Positions 47,263 through 56,619 of a DNA stretch of 64,000 nucleotides are shown here, piece by piece (the first letter of the stretch is position 1; each line of letters starts with the position of its first letter). A program made the translations under genes and the position numbers. Origin of the DNA: Ahrensia sp. R2A130. Its GTDB lineage: Bacteria > Pseudomonadota > Alphaproteobacteria > Rhizobiales > Rhizobiaceae. The DNA lies in assembly GCF_000179775.1 (NCBI RefSeq), contig NZ_AEEB01000004.1, positions 62,001 to 126,000 on the forward strand, given 5' to 3'. The notes beneath the pieces are model-generated. The model saw only the letters and a list, made by a program, of their open reading frames with translations, made no database searches and was not told where the DNA came from.

Positions 47263-47288
47263 GTCATTCCCGCGATGGCGGGAATGAC
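47263..47288. repeat. Palindromic repeat GTCATTCCCGC type
   Basis: A 26-base near-perfect palindrome: GTCATTCCCGC pairs with GCGGGAATGAC around a four-base loop. It is related to the GTCATCCCCGC elements near 61067 and 61182, and sits in the gap between DUF3095 and yidC. Confidence 0.6.
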
Positions 47289-47300
47289 TGGCTTTATCGC

Positions 47301-49139
47301 TTAACTCTCAGCGTCAGTCTTCTTACTGAAGATGCCCTTCAGATTGTCCCACAGCTCAATCTTGGCGCCTTGGCGCTTCATGATGAGGCCCTGCTGGATG
47401 ATCGACAGAAAGTTGTTCCACGCCCAGTAGATCACCAGACCGGCGGGGAATGTTGCCAACATGAAGGTGAAGACGACGGGCAGCCATTTGAAGATCATAG
47501 CCTGTGTCGGGTCCGGCGGAGCGGGGTTCATCTGCATCTGCACGAACATGGTGATGCCCATGAGAAGCGGCCAAACACCGATCATCAGGAACAGCGGCAC
47601 CTCGAAGGGCAGCAGGCCGAACAGGTTGAAAATCGACGTGGGGTCAGGTGCGGACAGATCCTGAATCCAGCCAAAGAACGGCGCATGGCGCATTTCGATG
47701 GTGACATAGATGACTTTGTAGATGGCGAAGAAGACCGGAATCTGGATCAACACCGGCCAACACCCGGCAGCCGGATTGATCTTCTCTTCCTTGTACAACT
47801 TCATCATGGCCGCTTGTTGGGCCTTGGCGTCATCCTTGTGCTGCTCGCGGATCGCCGTCATTTGCGGCTGAACCTTCTTCATGTTGGCCATGGATGCATA
47901 GGATTTGTTGGCCAGCGGGAAGAAAACCGCCTTCACCAGAACCGTGACCACAAGGATCGCGACACCGAAGTTACCGATAAGGTGATAGACCCAGTTCATC
48001 AGCAGGAACAGCGGCTTTGTCAGCCAGTAGAACCAGCCCCAGTCGATGATCTTGTCGAACAGCGGAATTTCGAGATTTTCCGCATAGGCGTCGATGATGT
48101 CGACCTTCTTGGCACCAGCGAAAAAACGCGTGGTGACGCCCTGTTCCTGTCCGTTGGGAATGGACAAGGCGGAGGCCAGATAGTCGCTCTGGTAGAACGG
48201 CGTGCCTGCAGAATAATAGTTGTAGTGCGCGGTGAAGGTGCCACCGTCTTTGGTCTGCGGGATTAGCGCGGTGGCCCAATATTTATCGGTAATGCCCAAC
48301 CAACCGGAAGATGCCGGTTCCTTGGTGATGCGCTTGTCGTCTTCGATATCGCCATAATCGACCTCATCGAGACCCTGTTCACCGACCGACCCAATCAGGC
48401 CTTCGTGCAGAACGTAGATACCAGCGGTTTCCGGCTTGCCGTAACGTGCAATGCGGCCATAGGGGCGCAGGGAAACGTCTGTACCGGACTCGTTCTTCAC
48501 CCGCTGTTCGATGGTGAACATATAGTCGTCATCCATCGCGATGGTGCGCGTGAAGGTGAGGCCCTTGTCGTTGACATATTGCAGCGAGATCGAAGTTTCA
48601 GGCGTCAGACGCTCACCAGCAGCAAGTTGCCAGATCGTGCTCGGTCCAGGAAGCTGACCGGCGGCTTCGTTGGGCGAATAGCCAAATTCTGCGAAATAGG
48701 CATCGGGATTTCCAGCAGGCGTTAGCAGTTGGATGTTCGGGCTCGTGTCATCAACTGTCTCGCGGTAATCGAGCAGGCGAAGGTCATCGATGCGACCGCC
48801 CTGCAAGTTGACCGAACCTTCCAGACGCGGTGAAGCCAGCGGCACGCGGCCTGCAGATGATTGCGCTGAAGCAGCAGGTGCGGCACCGGGAACAGCGCCA
48901 TCGCCAGAGGTTGCCTGACCAGCGGGCACGCCAGCACCAGCTTCGGCACCCGTTTGCGGTGCGGTGGTTGCGCCGGGCACGCTTTCGGCTTCAGCAGTGC
49001 GGGCCTCTTCGACCTTCTGCTGCGCTTCTATTGCGGCGCGCTCAGCTTCCATACGCGGATTGATGACCAGCGCCTGCCAGGCAAACACGACGCCGAGCGA
49101 CAAAACTGCGGCCAAAATGAAATTACGTTGATTGTCCAT
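47301..49139 (-). CDS. yidC: Membrane protein insertase YidC
   Basis: A 612-residue insertase for inner-membrane proteins, with the Gram-negative arrangement. N-terminal helix (MDNQRNFILAAVLSLGVVFAWQALV), an Ala/Gly/Pro-rich linker, a large periplasmic domain (residues about 100-370, with LLDYRETVDDTSPNIQLL and IAMDDDYMFTIEQRVKNE) and the conserved five-helix core (FGVAILVVTVLVKAVFFPLANKSY; AGCWPVLIQIPVFFAIYKVI; TFMLATFPAGLVIYWAWNNFLSIIQQ). The ATG at 49139 starts with MDNQRN as in homologues; the longer frame is rejected. It follows rnpA by 94 bases without a yidD gene in between. Confidence 0.95.
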   Translation of the reverse strand: MDNQRNFILAAVLSLGVVFAWQALVINPRMEAERAAIEAQQKVEEARTAEAESVPGATTAPQTGAEAGAGVPAGQATSGDGAVPGAAPAASAQSSAGRVPLASPRLEGSVNLQGGRIDDLRLLDYRETVDDTSPNIQLLTPAGNPDAYFAEFGYSPNEAAGQLPGPSTIWQLAAGERLTPETSISLQYVNDKGLTFTRTIAMDDDYMFTIEQRVKNESGTDVSLRPYGRIARYGKPETAGIYVLHEGLIGSVGEQGLDEVDYGDIEDDKRITKEPASSGWLGITDKYWATALIPQTKDGGTFTAHYNYYSAGTPFYQSDYLASALSIPNGQEQGVTTRFFAGAKKVDIIDAYAENLEIPLFDKIIDWGWFYWLTKPLFLLMNWVYHLIGNFGVAILVVTVLVKAVFFPLANKSYASMANMKKVQPQMTAIREQHKDDAKAQQAAMMKLYKEEKINPAAGCWPVLIQIPVFFAIYKVIYVTIEMRHAPFFGWIQDLSAPDPTSIFNLFGLLPFEVPLFLMIGVWPLLMGITMFVQMQMNPAPPDPTQAMIFKWLPVVFTFMLATFPAGLVIYWAWNNFLSIIQQGLIMKRQGAKIELWDNLKGIFSKKTDAES

Positions 49140-49233
49140 GAAGAACGACCTGCTCCCGAAACGGTCTGGAGATGTGGTGCAGCATATGGGGACCAGTTCG
49201 GACCCGTGCCACTTTAGCTTGGGATGGCCCGCT

Positions 49234-49752
49234 TTACGTGCGCCCTGCCCCTGTTGCCGCGCCCTTGCGCGCACGGCCTTCGTCGCGGCGGGTTTTGCCC
49301 CGTGGCGCAGGGTTTTGCAACCGTGCCACTTCTCTCAAGAGTGCCTTTGCTAAACCTTGTGTCATCTGCGCCGTCAAAGTTTGAAATGGCGCACCCAATG
49401 CAGGCTCGTTTGCCATGAAGACGGCATCGTAACCGGCAAGGCTTTCCGGAACGGTAATTTCGGCGCTTGCGGCCCTCAGGCGGCGCTTGATGCGGTTGCG
49501 AACGACCGCGTTGCCGATCTTTTTCGTGACCGTAAAACCCACCCGGAAATGGTGCAGTTTCTCGCCCGGCCCCAAAAGCTCGTCCGGCTTGCGCTTTCGC
49601 AACTGGATGCCAAAAGCATCACGGCTGACGCGAGAGCCTTTGCGGCAGGCCACGAAATCGGCACGGCGTTTCATGCGCACGGTTTGTACTTTGGACATGC
49701 CAAAGGGGGCCGCAGTACCATCACCGCTTCCCCCATCGAATTCATCGATCAT
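49234..49752 (-). CDS. rnpA: Ribonuclease P protein component
   Basis: A 172-residue basic protein that helps RNase P RNA cut tRNA leaders. The RNR motif VGFTVTKKIGNAVVRNRIKRRLR is at about residues 70-92, and the central cleft residues follow MKRRADF. It is longer than usual (about 120 residues) at both ends: an 18-residue N-terminal leader and a basic C-terminal tail (RGKTRRDEGRARKG). ATG 49752 has GGGAG 8 bases upstream; an internal ATG at 49698 gives the usual N-terminus but no good ribosome site. It lies between rpmH and yidC, the expected order. Confidence 0.88.
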   Translation of the reverse strand: MIDEFDGGSGDGTAAPFGMSKVQTVRMKRRADFVACRKGSRVSRDAFGIQLRKRKPDELLGPGEKLHHFRVGFTVTKKIGNAVVRNRIKRRLRAASAEITVPESLAGYDAVFMANEPALGAPFQTLTAQMTQGLAKALLREVARLQNPAPRGKTRRDEGRARKGAATGAGRT

Positions 49753-49794
49753 AATGATTGCTCCCGCGAAGAATCGCAGGCAGCCGGTCCGAAG

Positions 49795-49929
49795 TTAAGC
49801 GGACAACTTCTTGCGGCCATGGGCGCGACGGCGTGCGATAACGCGACGGCCACCGGGTGTTGCCATGCGCGAACGGTAACCGTGGCGGCGTTTGCGGACG
49901 AGTCTGCTGGGTTGGTAGGTGCGTTTCAT
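49795..49929 (-). CDS. rpmH: 50S ribosomal protein L34
   Basis: A 44-residue very basic protein: [18 protein letters not shown], then [20 protein letters not shown], then RKKLSA. This is the complete and highly conserved L34 sequence. It is followed after 42 bases by rnpA, and both then by yidC, the conserved rpmH-rnpA-yidC order. Confidence 0.97.
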   Translation of the reverse strand: MKRTYQPSRLVRKRRHGYRSRMATPGGRRVIARRRAHGRKKLSA

Positions 49930-50205
49930 GACACTTGCGTCGGCTGGATGCCGACCCTCTTTGTAAATCGTCTATTCAAAATGCGAAGTCGCGCGTGGCA
50001 TCTCCACCGGTGCGGAAAGCTGCGCTCAGCGTTTGCTATAGCAGTGGAATGCAGCAAGTCAACGAAGCTGGCCGGTAAATCCACGTGACCGCTAACGAGA
50101 AGTTGAAAGCCGGTGAAGTTTCTCAACGCCCGCAACAACTTGCTCACGCCTTACGATGATGGTCAAACCGCGTTGAAACAATAGCATCCGACCGGACACA
50201 TCATC
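49930..50205. promoter_or_regulatory. Divergent intergenic region between rpmH and the flavoprotein gene
   Basis: A 276-base gap between rpmH (minus) and the MerA-like gene (plus). It must hold both promoters. I see no hairpin, RNA gene or recognisable operator in it. Confidence 0.4.
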
Positions 50206-51660
50206 ATGGCCAAGACCCTCACTCCCGATATCTGCGTCATCGGCGGTGGTTCCGGCGGTCTTGTCGTCGCATCTGCTGCGGCTTCCTTCGGGGTCGAGGT
50301 GGTGTTGATCGAGAAAGGCCTGATGGGGGGCGACTGCCTGAATTACGGTTGCGTACCGTCCAAAGCGATGATCGCGGCAGGCAAACACGCGCAATCCATG
50401 CGCGAAGCTCCCGATTTCGGCGTGCTACCGCCATCCGGCAAGGTGCCGAAGGCGGGTCTGCAGCCAAAATTCGATTTCCAGAAAATCCATGACCATGTGC
50501 GCGGTGTCATCGACACGATTGCACCGATGGATTCGGTCGAGCGCTTCGAAAGTCTTGGCGTGACCGTCATCAAGGACCACGCCCGCTTTGAAGATAAGAA
50601 GACCGTGGTTGCCGACGACACCACCATCAAGGCGCGCCGCATCGTGGTCGCCACCGGCTCTGCTGCTTTCGTGCCGCCCATCCCCGGCCTGGACACGGTG
50701 AAGTATGAGACGAACGAGACCTTGTTCGAGCGCACCGAAGCGCCCGGGCATTTCATCGTCATCGGTGGCGGCCCCATCGGCATGGAAATGGCGCAGGCCC
50801 ATCGTCGTCTCGGCGCTGAGGTGACGGTGATCGAGGGCGTAAAGGCGCTCAACAATGATGATCCTGAATGTGCGGCCATCGTGCTGGAAAAAATCCGCAA
50901 GGAGGGTGTGAACATTCTGGAAGGCACCAAGGTCACCAGTGTGGTGAAACTCGCGGGCAACCGCGTGAAGGTGAATGTGGAAAGTGACGAGGGCTCCTCA
51001 TCAATCGAGGGCGACACACTTCTGGTCGCCACAGGCCGTGCTGCCACTGTAGACGGGCTGGACCTCGAGAAAGCGGGCATCGAATACTCTCGCAAGGGCA
51101 TCAAGGTGAATGACAAGATGCGGACCACGAACAGCCGCGTTTACGCCATCGGCGACGTGGCCGGCGGCCTGCAATTCACACATGTTGCGGGCTATCAGGC
51201 CGGTCTGGTGATCCGCTCCATCCTGTTCCGCCTACCCGCTAAACAAGACACCCGCATCATTCCGTGGTGCACCTATACAGACCCCGAACTGGCGCAAGTC
51301 GGCCTGACCGAGGCACAAGCGCGGGAAAAGATCGGCGACATCACCGTGCTGCGCTGGCCCTATGCGGAAAACGACCGCGCGCAGGCCGAGCACAAGACGG
51401 ATGGTCTCATCAAGATCATCACCAACAAGAAGGGTCGTATCGAGGGTGTTACCATCGCTGGTGCCATGGCGGGCGAAATGATGAATATGTGGGCGCTGGC
51501 GATTTCTCAGAACCTCACCGTGAAAGACATCGCAGGCTACATCCCGCCCTACCCCACCATGACCGAAATCGGGAAACGCGCGGCCACGACTTTCTACGCC
51601 CCCACCACGAAGAAACCGATCGTCCGCAGTGTGGTGGATTTCCTGCGGTCCTTCGGCTGA
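50206..51660 (+). CDS. FAD-dependent pyridine nucleotide-disulfide oxidoreductase, mercuric-reductase-like
   Basis: A 484-residue flavoprotein of the glutathione reductase/dihydrolipoyl dehydrogenase family. The FAD motif CVIGGGSGGLVVASAAASFG is at 10-29, and the redox-active disulfide is Cys44-Cys49 in GGDCLNYGCVPSKAM. The NAD motif HFIVIGGGPIGMEMAQ and the FAD segment VYAIGDVAG follow. In the C-terminal interface domain the catalytic His of lipoamide dehydrogenases (HAHPTxxE) is replaced: the sequence is PPYPTMTEIGK, with Tyr, as in MerA-type proteins. No MerA metal-binding N-domain or C-terminal Cys pair is present, so the substrate is not known. The next gene starts 18 bases after. Confidence 0.82.
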   Translation: MAKTLTPDICVIGGGSGGLVVASAAASFGVEVVLIEKGLMGGDCLNYGCVPSKAMIAAGKHAQSMREAPDFGVLPPSGKVPKAGLQPKFDFQKIHDHVRGVIDTIAPMDSVERFESLGVTVIKDHARFEDKKTVVADDTTIKARRIVVATGSAAFVPPIPGLDTVKYETNETLFERTEAPGHFIVIGGGPIGMEMAQAHRRLGAEVTVIEGVKALNNDDPECAAIVLEKIRKEGVNILEGTKVTSVVKLAGNRVKVNVESDEGSSSIEGDTLLVATGRAATVDGLDLEKAGIEYSRKGIKVNDKMRTTNSRVYAIGDVAGGLQFTHVAGYQAGLVIRSILFRLPAKQDTRIIPWCTYTDPELAQVGLTEAQAREKIGDITVLRWPYAENDRAQAEHKTDGLIKIITNKKGRIEGVTIAGAMAGEMMNMWALAISQNLTVKDIAGYIPPYPTMTEIGKRAATTFYAPTTKKPIVRSVVDFLRSFG

Positions 51661-51678
51661 TTGGTGAGCGCGGAGCGC

Positions 51679-53157
51679 ATGGCTTTGACGTCGGACAGTA
51701 AAGAAACAGCAGCGGTTGCGTCGAAACAGAGCCGCCCTCCTCGCGGTAGTTTTGCGCGGCTGGTGCGCGGCCTGTCGGGGCGGCTGCTGTGGCTGACCGT
51801 CGTGGTCATTATGCTGACGGAAGTTTTCGTCTTCGTGCCGTCCGTCGCCAACTTCCGTCTCAGCTGGTTGGCGGATCATTTCACCACCGGCGAAGCTTCA
51901 TCGCTGGCGCTGGAAAAATTACCCGGCGACGTCATTCCCGAAGATGTTCGCAAGGCCCTGCTTGAACTCACCCAGACAGAACTCATCGTCGTTCGTTCCG
52001 ATGGTGCAAGTCGCATTCTGGCCGCCGACGAGATGCCCGGCGACGTGGCGGTAACGGTAGAGGTCGTTGCGCCGGGTCGAGCGCAGGCGGTGGCCTCGAT
52101 CTTCGAAGCGTTCGACACTTTGATCTTCGGTGGTGACCGGTCGATCCGCGTTGTGGGTGAAATGGCGCAACGTTCCGGCACGCTGGAATTGGTGATGAAG
52201 GAGAAGCCCCTGCGCGACGCTATGCTGTCCTATGCGGGCAACGTCCTCCTCATTTCGCTCGCCATTTCCATTGTCACGGGTCTCGTCGTTTTCCTGACAC
52301 TGCGGGCCATTCTCATCCGCCCACTGCAACGCATGGCCGGTGCGATGGTCACGTTTGCCGATAATCCCGAAGCGCCTGATGCGATGATCGTGCCCAGTGA
52401 TCGGCACGACGAAATCGGCGTCACGGAAGTGCAGCTTGCCGCCATGCAGAAACAAGTTCGCGGTACGCTGGCCCAACAACGCCACCTCGCCGATCTCGGA
52501 CTTGCGGTGTCAAAGATCAATCACGACCTCCGTAACATTCTTGCTTCCGCGTCGCTTTTCTCTGAGCGGCTGGAAGACGTGGAAGACCCTCTCGTCCAGC
52601 GCCTCGCCCCGCGCCTGCTTCGCACCATCGACCGCGCCGTGGACTACACCAATTCCGTGCTCGCCTACGGCAAAGCGGGCGAGGCTGTACCCATGCGAAC
52701 GCTGGTGCGGCTCGACCGCCTGACCGCAGATGTACGCGAGACATTGGACCTCGACACCGACGAAGATAGTGCCGTTATTTTCATCGACCACGTACCGCAG
52801 GGCTTCGAAGTTCAGGCCGATGCCGAGCAGCTTTTTCGCGTGTTGATGAACCTGTCGCGCAACGCGGTGCAGGCCATGGAGGCCATGGCCGACCCCGCCA
52901 TCGTGAAGCGCCTCACCATCGCAGCCGAACGCGAAGACGGTGCCACCCGAATCACCTTATCGGACACGGGGCCAGGCATTCCCGCAGACGTCCGCAAAAC
53001 GCTCTTCGCAGCTTTCAGCAATTCCAACACCTCCGGCGGCACGGGGCTGGGCATGGCTATCGCCGCCGAGTTGATCCGCGCTCATGGCGGCACGATCAAG
53101 CTGCTCCAAACCGATGGTTCACCCGGCGCAACCTTCGAAATCACCCTGCCGAACTAA
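51679..53157 (+). CDS. Orphan membrane sensor histidine kinase
   Basis: A 492-residue sensor kinase. A first helix (LLWLTVVVIMLTEVFVFVP) and a second (ALSYAGNVLLISLAISIVTGLVVFLTLRAI) bracket a periplasmic domain of about 160 residues. A HAMP-like linker (LIRPLQRMAGAMVTFADNPEAPDAMIVPSDRHDEIGV) leads to an unusual H-box KINHDLRNILAS, with His near residue 278. HATPase motifs are NLSRNAVQAM, DTGPGIP and GTGLGMAIAAEL. No response regulator is adjacent. It follows the flavoprotein gene, suggesting redox- or metal-linked sensing, but this is inference. Starts at TTG 51661 or GTG 51664 are also possible. Confidence 0.85.
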   Translation: MALTSDSKETAAVASKQSRPPRGSFARLVRGLSGRLLWLTVVVIMLTEVFVFVPSVANFRLSWLADHFTTGEASSLALEKLPGDVIPEDVRKALLELTQTELIVVRSDGASRILAADEMPGDVAVTVEVVAPGRAQAVASIFEAFDTLIFGGDRSIRVVGEMAQRSGTLELVMKEKPLRDAMLSYAGNVLLISLAISIVTGLVVFLTLRAILIRPLQRMAGAMVTFADNPEAPDAMIVPSDRHDEIGVTEVQLAAMQKQVRGTLAQQRHLADLGLAVSKINHDLRNILASASLFSERLEDVEDPLVQRLAPRLLRTIDRAVDYTNSVLAYGKAGEAVPMRTLVRLDRLTADVRETLDLDTDEDSAVIFIDHVPQGFEVQADAEQLFRVLMNLSRNAVQAMEAMADPAIVKRLTIAAEREDGATRITLSDTGPGIPADVRKTLFAAFSNSNTSGGTGLGMAIAAELIRAHGGTIKLLQTDGSPGATFEITLPN

Positions 53158-53161
53158 GCGA

Positions 53162-53899
53162 CTACTGCAATCCTACAGCATCTACGATGCCACGTGGACA
53201 ACCGGCCTTCGTTCGTGGCGCAGATGCGGCCAGCGCACCGATATCCGGCGCATCGCCGATCACGCCTTCGATGCCCAGCGTCAATTCCACAATCAATTCA
53301 CGACGCCCGTCGCGCTTACACGACATGCGAAGCCGGTCGCCTGTTCCCACGCCAAACGCATCATCGAATGCCGCCCGCACCTGCCGCACCGTCACGCTTC
53401 GACCGATGGATCGGGCGAACAGATCGCGCACGGACGAACCGTTGATCGCCGCCATAAGCGCGAGCGAATCGCGGTAGTAGCCCTCGGCATCATCACCGTA
53501 ACACGTGCCGTGTTTCACCCATTCGTGCCGATGCAGGAACGAGCGCGTTCCGGGCATTTTTTCATACAAACGCTTCCGCATCTCCTCCGACAGACCAAGG
53601 CCCGGGAGCTGCTTCCAACGGCGACGCTTATCCGCATCTTGCTGCGCCCGCGACACGCCGCAATAGACGTTGCTGCGCGGTTGCGGCCACAGCCCGTGCA
53701 AGGTGAAATGGTCGGCATCGAACCGCCCGGCCCGCTGGCTGCGGCATTCCGGCAGTCGCGCCCGCGCCTCGCAAAAGGCAGGTTGCCACGACATCGCCAG
53801 AACCATCGCGCCGGTATGGCGTTGCCCTGATGATGTCACCGCTTCATCCTGACAGGACGCAAGCATCATAACGGCGAATATGAGAACGAGGATACGCAT
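53162..53899 (-). CDS. RNase T2 family lipoprotein
   Basis: A 245-residue predicted lipoprotein; the signal peptide MRILVLIFAVMMLASC ends in a lipobox with Cys16. RNase T2 active-site motifs are both present: CAS I FTLHGLWPQ (catalytic His68) and CAS II HEWVKHGTC (His125, Glu126, Lys129, His130). The protein should cut RNA by 2',3'-cyclisation at the periplasmic face, probably for scavenging of phosphate or nucleosides. The start could lie slightly upstream. It is divergent from the helicase gene, whose ATG is only 38 bases away, and convergent with the histidine kinase (4 bases apart). Confidence 0.86.
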   Translation of the reverse strand: MRILVLIFAVMMLASCQDEAVTSSGQRHTGAMVLAMSWQPAFCEARARLPECRSQRAGRFDADHFTLHGLWPQPRSNVYCGVSRAQQDADKRRRWKQLPGLGLSEEMRKRLYEKMPGTRSFLHRHEWVKHGTCYGDDAEGYYRDSLALMAAINGSSVRDLFARSIGRSVTVRQVRAAFDDAFGVGTGDRLRMSCKRDGRRELIVELTLGIEGVIGDAPDIGALAASAPRTKAGCPRGIVDAVGLQ

Positions 53900-53937
53900 G
53901 ACCAAAGCCATAGGTGAGCCGGAAGGCACCGTCCATC

Positions 53938-56508
53938 ATGGCTGATCACACGGCCACAACAACCGTGGAAGCAGTGCGCTCCGATGTTGGCGAACCGCTG
54001 ACCGCGCACCTGCCGGACGTCTTCACGGACTGGTTCGCCGAACGTGGCTGGGCACCCCGCACGCACCAGTTGGAACTCTTGGCCGGTTCACAAGCCGGGC
54101 GCTCGTCGCTGCTCATCGCCCCCACCGGCGCGGGCAAGACACTGGCCGGTTTTCTGCCCGCCCTCACCGACCTCGCCCAGCGCCCGAAACGCAAGCCGGG
54201 TGAGGCGTATCGCGGAATTCACACGCTCTATATCTCGCCGCTGAAAGCTCTAGCGGTCGACATCAAGCGCAATCTGGAAATGCCCGTAGACGAGATGGAT
54301 CTGCCCATCAAAATCGAAACCCGCACCGGCGACACGCCATCGTCTCGCCGCCAGCGGCAGAAGCTGAACCCGCCTGACATCATGTTGACGACGCCGGAGC
54401 AGTTGGCGCTGCTCATCGCATCCGACGGAGCGGAGCGGTTCTTCGATGGCCTCCGCTACGTCATTTTCGACGAGCTGCATTCGCTGGTCACCAACAAGCG
54501 TGGCCATCTGCTTTCGCTCGGGCTGGCGCGGCTGCGGAAGCTGCAACCTGCCGTGCAGACCATCGGCCTGTCGGCCACCGTATCGGAGCCGCTCGCTTTG
54601 CAACGCTGGTTGGTGCCGCAGAACCGTGGTGACACGCGCACCGACCACGCCGCTGATCTCATCACCGTTTCCGGCGGTGCGAAGCCGAACATCACCATCC
54701 TCGACACCAGCGAACGCCTGCCGTGGTCCGGCCATTCCGCCAAACACGCGGTGGGCGAAATTCTGAAGATGATCGAAGAGCACCGCACCACTCTCATCTT
54801 CGTCAACACCCGCAGCCAGGCGGAGTTTCTGTTTCAGTATCTGTGGCACATCAACGACGACAATCTGCCGATTGCGCTGCACCACGGGTCGCTGGAAGTC
54901 GGCCAGCGGCGCAAGGTGGAGGCCGCCATGTCGGACAATCTGCTGCGTGCCGTCATCGCCACCTCCACGCTGGACCTCGGCATTGATTGGGGCGATGTCG
55001 ATCTCGTGGTTCACCTCGGCGCACCAAAGGGTGCCAGCCGGTTGGCCCAGCGCATCGGGCGCTCCAACCACCGCATGGACGAACCGTCCAAGGCCATTCT
55101 CGTGCCCGCGAACCGGTTCGAGGTTCTTGAATGCAAGGCCGCGCTGGACGCCAATTATCTTGGCGATCAGGACACGCCACCGCTGCGCCCCGGTGGCCTC
55201 GACGTGCTGTGCCAGCACATTCTCGGCATGGCCGTGGCGGGGCCGTTTCAAGAAGACGACCTCTACGCCGAGGTCATCTCTGCCGCGCCCTACGCGGAAC
55301 TCGACTGGGACACGTTCGACCGCTGCATCCAATATGTCGCCACCGGCGGCTACGCGCTGAAGGCTTATGAGCGGTATGCGAAAATCATACGAACCAGCGA
55401 CGGCACATGGCGGCTCACCCACCCGCGACTCGCCCAGCAATACCGCATGAATGCCGGGACCATCTACGAACTGCCTGCCATGAATGTTCGCCAGGTTCGG
55501 CAGGGCCGCAAGAATGGCCAGCTGCCCGCCGGTCGCGGCGGACGGGTGCTGGGCAAGCTGGACGAATACTTTCTCACCAAACTGGTGCCGGGCAACACGT
55601 TCATGTTTTCCGGGCAGGTTTGCCGTTTCGAAGGCTTTCGCGAAAACGAAGCCATCGTCACCAAGACCCAGCACGACAAGCCCATGGTGCCGAGTTACGC
55701 GGGGTCGAAATTCCCCTATTCCACCATGCTCGCCTCTTACGTACGCGAGATGATTTCCGACCCGAAAAAATGGCCCGGTCTGCCGCCACAAGTTTCCGAC
55801 TGGCTGCATATCCAGCGACGCAAATCCATCATTCCCGAACCCGACCAGGTGCTGGTGGAAACCTTTCCACGCGGCGAAAAATTCTATCTCATCACCTACT
55901 CCTTCGAAGGCTATCTCGCCCATCAGACGCTCGCGATGCTGCTGACCAAGCGGCTGGAACGGGCCGGTGCAAAACCCACCGGCTACGTCGCCACCGATTA
56001 CGTCGTCGCCATCTGGGGCTTGGAAGACATGGGCGCGATGATTGCCGATGGTTCGCTCGATCTCGACGACCTCTACGATGAGGACATGTTAGGCGATGAT
56101 CTGGAGGCGTGGATGAACGACTCCTTCATGCTGAAACGCACCTTCCGCCAATGCGCCATGATCGCCCTGCTGATCGAAAAAAACGCGCCGCAAAAGTCGA
56201 AGACAGGACGGCAGATGACGCAATCGTCCGACCTGATCTACGACGTGCTGCGCGAACACGAGCCGGACCACATTCTCCTTCAAGCCACCCGCGAAGACGC
56301 TGCCACCGGCCTGCTGGATGTCCGCCGCGTCGGCACGCTGCTGGCCCGCGCGCAGGATCATATCGTCCACAAGAACCTCGACAAGCTGTCCCCCATGGCC
56401 GTGCCGATCATGCTGGAAGCAGGCCGCGAACGGGTGGACGGCGCAGCGTCCGAAAGCCTGCTGGTAGAAGCTGCAGAGAACCTGATCGCCGAGGCGATGG
56501 AGATTTGA
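53938..56508 (+). CDS. Ligase-associated DEXH-box DNA helicase (Lhr-like)
   Basis: An 856-residue superfamily 2 helicase. Walker A is APTGAGKT (61-68), motif II is VIFDELHS (DELH 178-181), motif III is GLSATVSEP and motif VI is RIGRSNHRMD. The winged-helix and Lhr-core domains follow (PGNTFMFSGQVCRFEGFREN; DWLHIQRRKSIIPEPDQVLVETFPRGEKFY). It matches the helicase of the ligase-associated DNA-damage-response group, in which it occurs with an ATP-dependent ligase, an MBL-fold exonuclease and PdeM. Only PdeM follows here. ATG 53938 is preferred because GGAAGG precedes it; GTG 53914 is alternative. Confidence 0.9.
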   Translation: MADHTATTTVEAVRSDVGEPLTAHLPDVFTDWFAERGWAPRTHQLELLAGSQAGRSSLLIAPTGAGKTLAGFLPALTDLAQRPKRKPGEAYRGIHTLYISPLKALAVDIKRNLEMPVDEMDLPIKIETRTGDTPSSRRQRQKLNPPDIMLTTPEQLALLIASDGAERFFDGLRYVIFDELHSLVTNKRGHLLSLGLARLRKLQPAVQTIGLSATVSEPLALQRWLVPQNRGDTRTDHAADLITVSGGAKPNITILDTSERLPWSGHSAKHAVGEILKMIEEHRTTLIFVNTRSQAEFLFQYLWHINDDNLPIALHHGSLEVGQRRKVEAAMSDNLLRAVIATSTLDLGIDWGDVDLVVHLGAPKGASRLAQRIGRSNHRMDEPSKAILVPANRFEVLECKAALDANYLGDQDTPPLRPGGLDVLCQHILGMAVAGPFQEDDLYAEVISAAPYAELDWDTFDRCIQYVATGGYALKAYERYAKIIRTSDGTWRLTHPRLAQQYRMNAGTIYELPAMNVRQVRQGRKNGQLPAGRGGRVLGKLDEYFLTKLVPGNTFMFSGQVCRFEGFRENEAIVTKTQHDKPMVPSYAGSKFPYSTMLASYVREMISDPKKWPGLPPQVSDWLHIQRRKSIIPEPDQVLVETFPRGEKFYLITYSFEGYLAHQTLAMLLTKRLERAGAKPTGYVATDYVVAIWGLEDMGAMIADGSLDLDDLYDEDMLGDDLEAWMNDSFMLKRTFRQCAMIALLIEKNAPQKSKTGRQMTQSSDLIYDVLREHEPDHILLQATREDAATGLLDVRRVGTLLARAQDHIVHKNLDKLSPMAVPIMLEAGRERVDGAASESLLVEAAENLIAEAMEI

Positions 56509-56619
56509 TCTCCGTTCCATAGTGCCACAAGCGGCACCAACCGTGTACAAAACCAGCGCGACATGATTCGAGGTATCCGCCTCATTCGCCGCCATCACCC
56601 AGTGCAAGCGTCTTTCATT

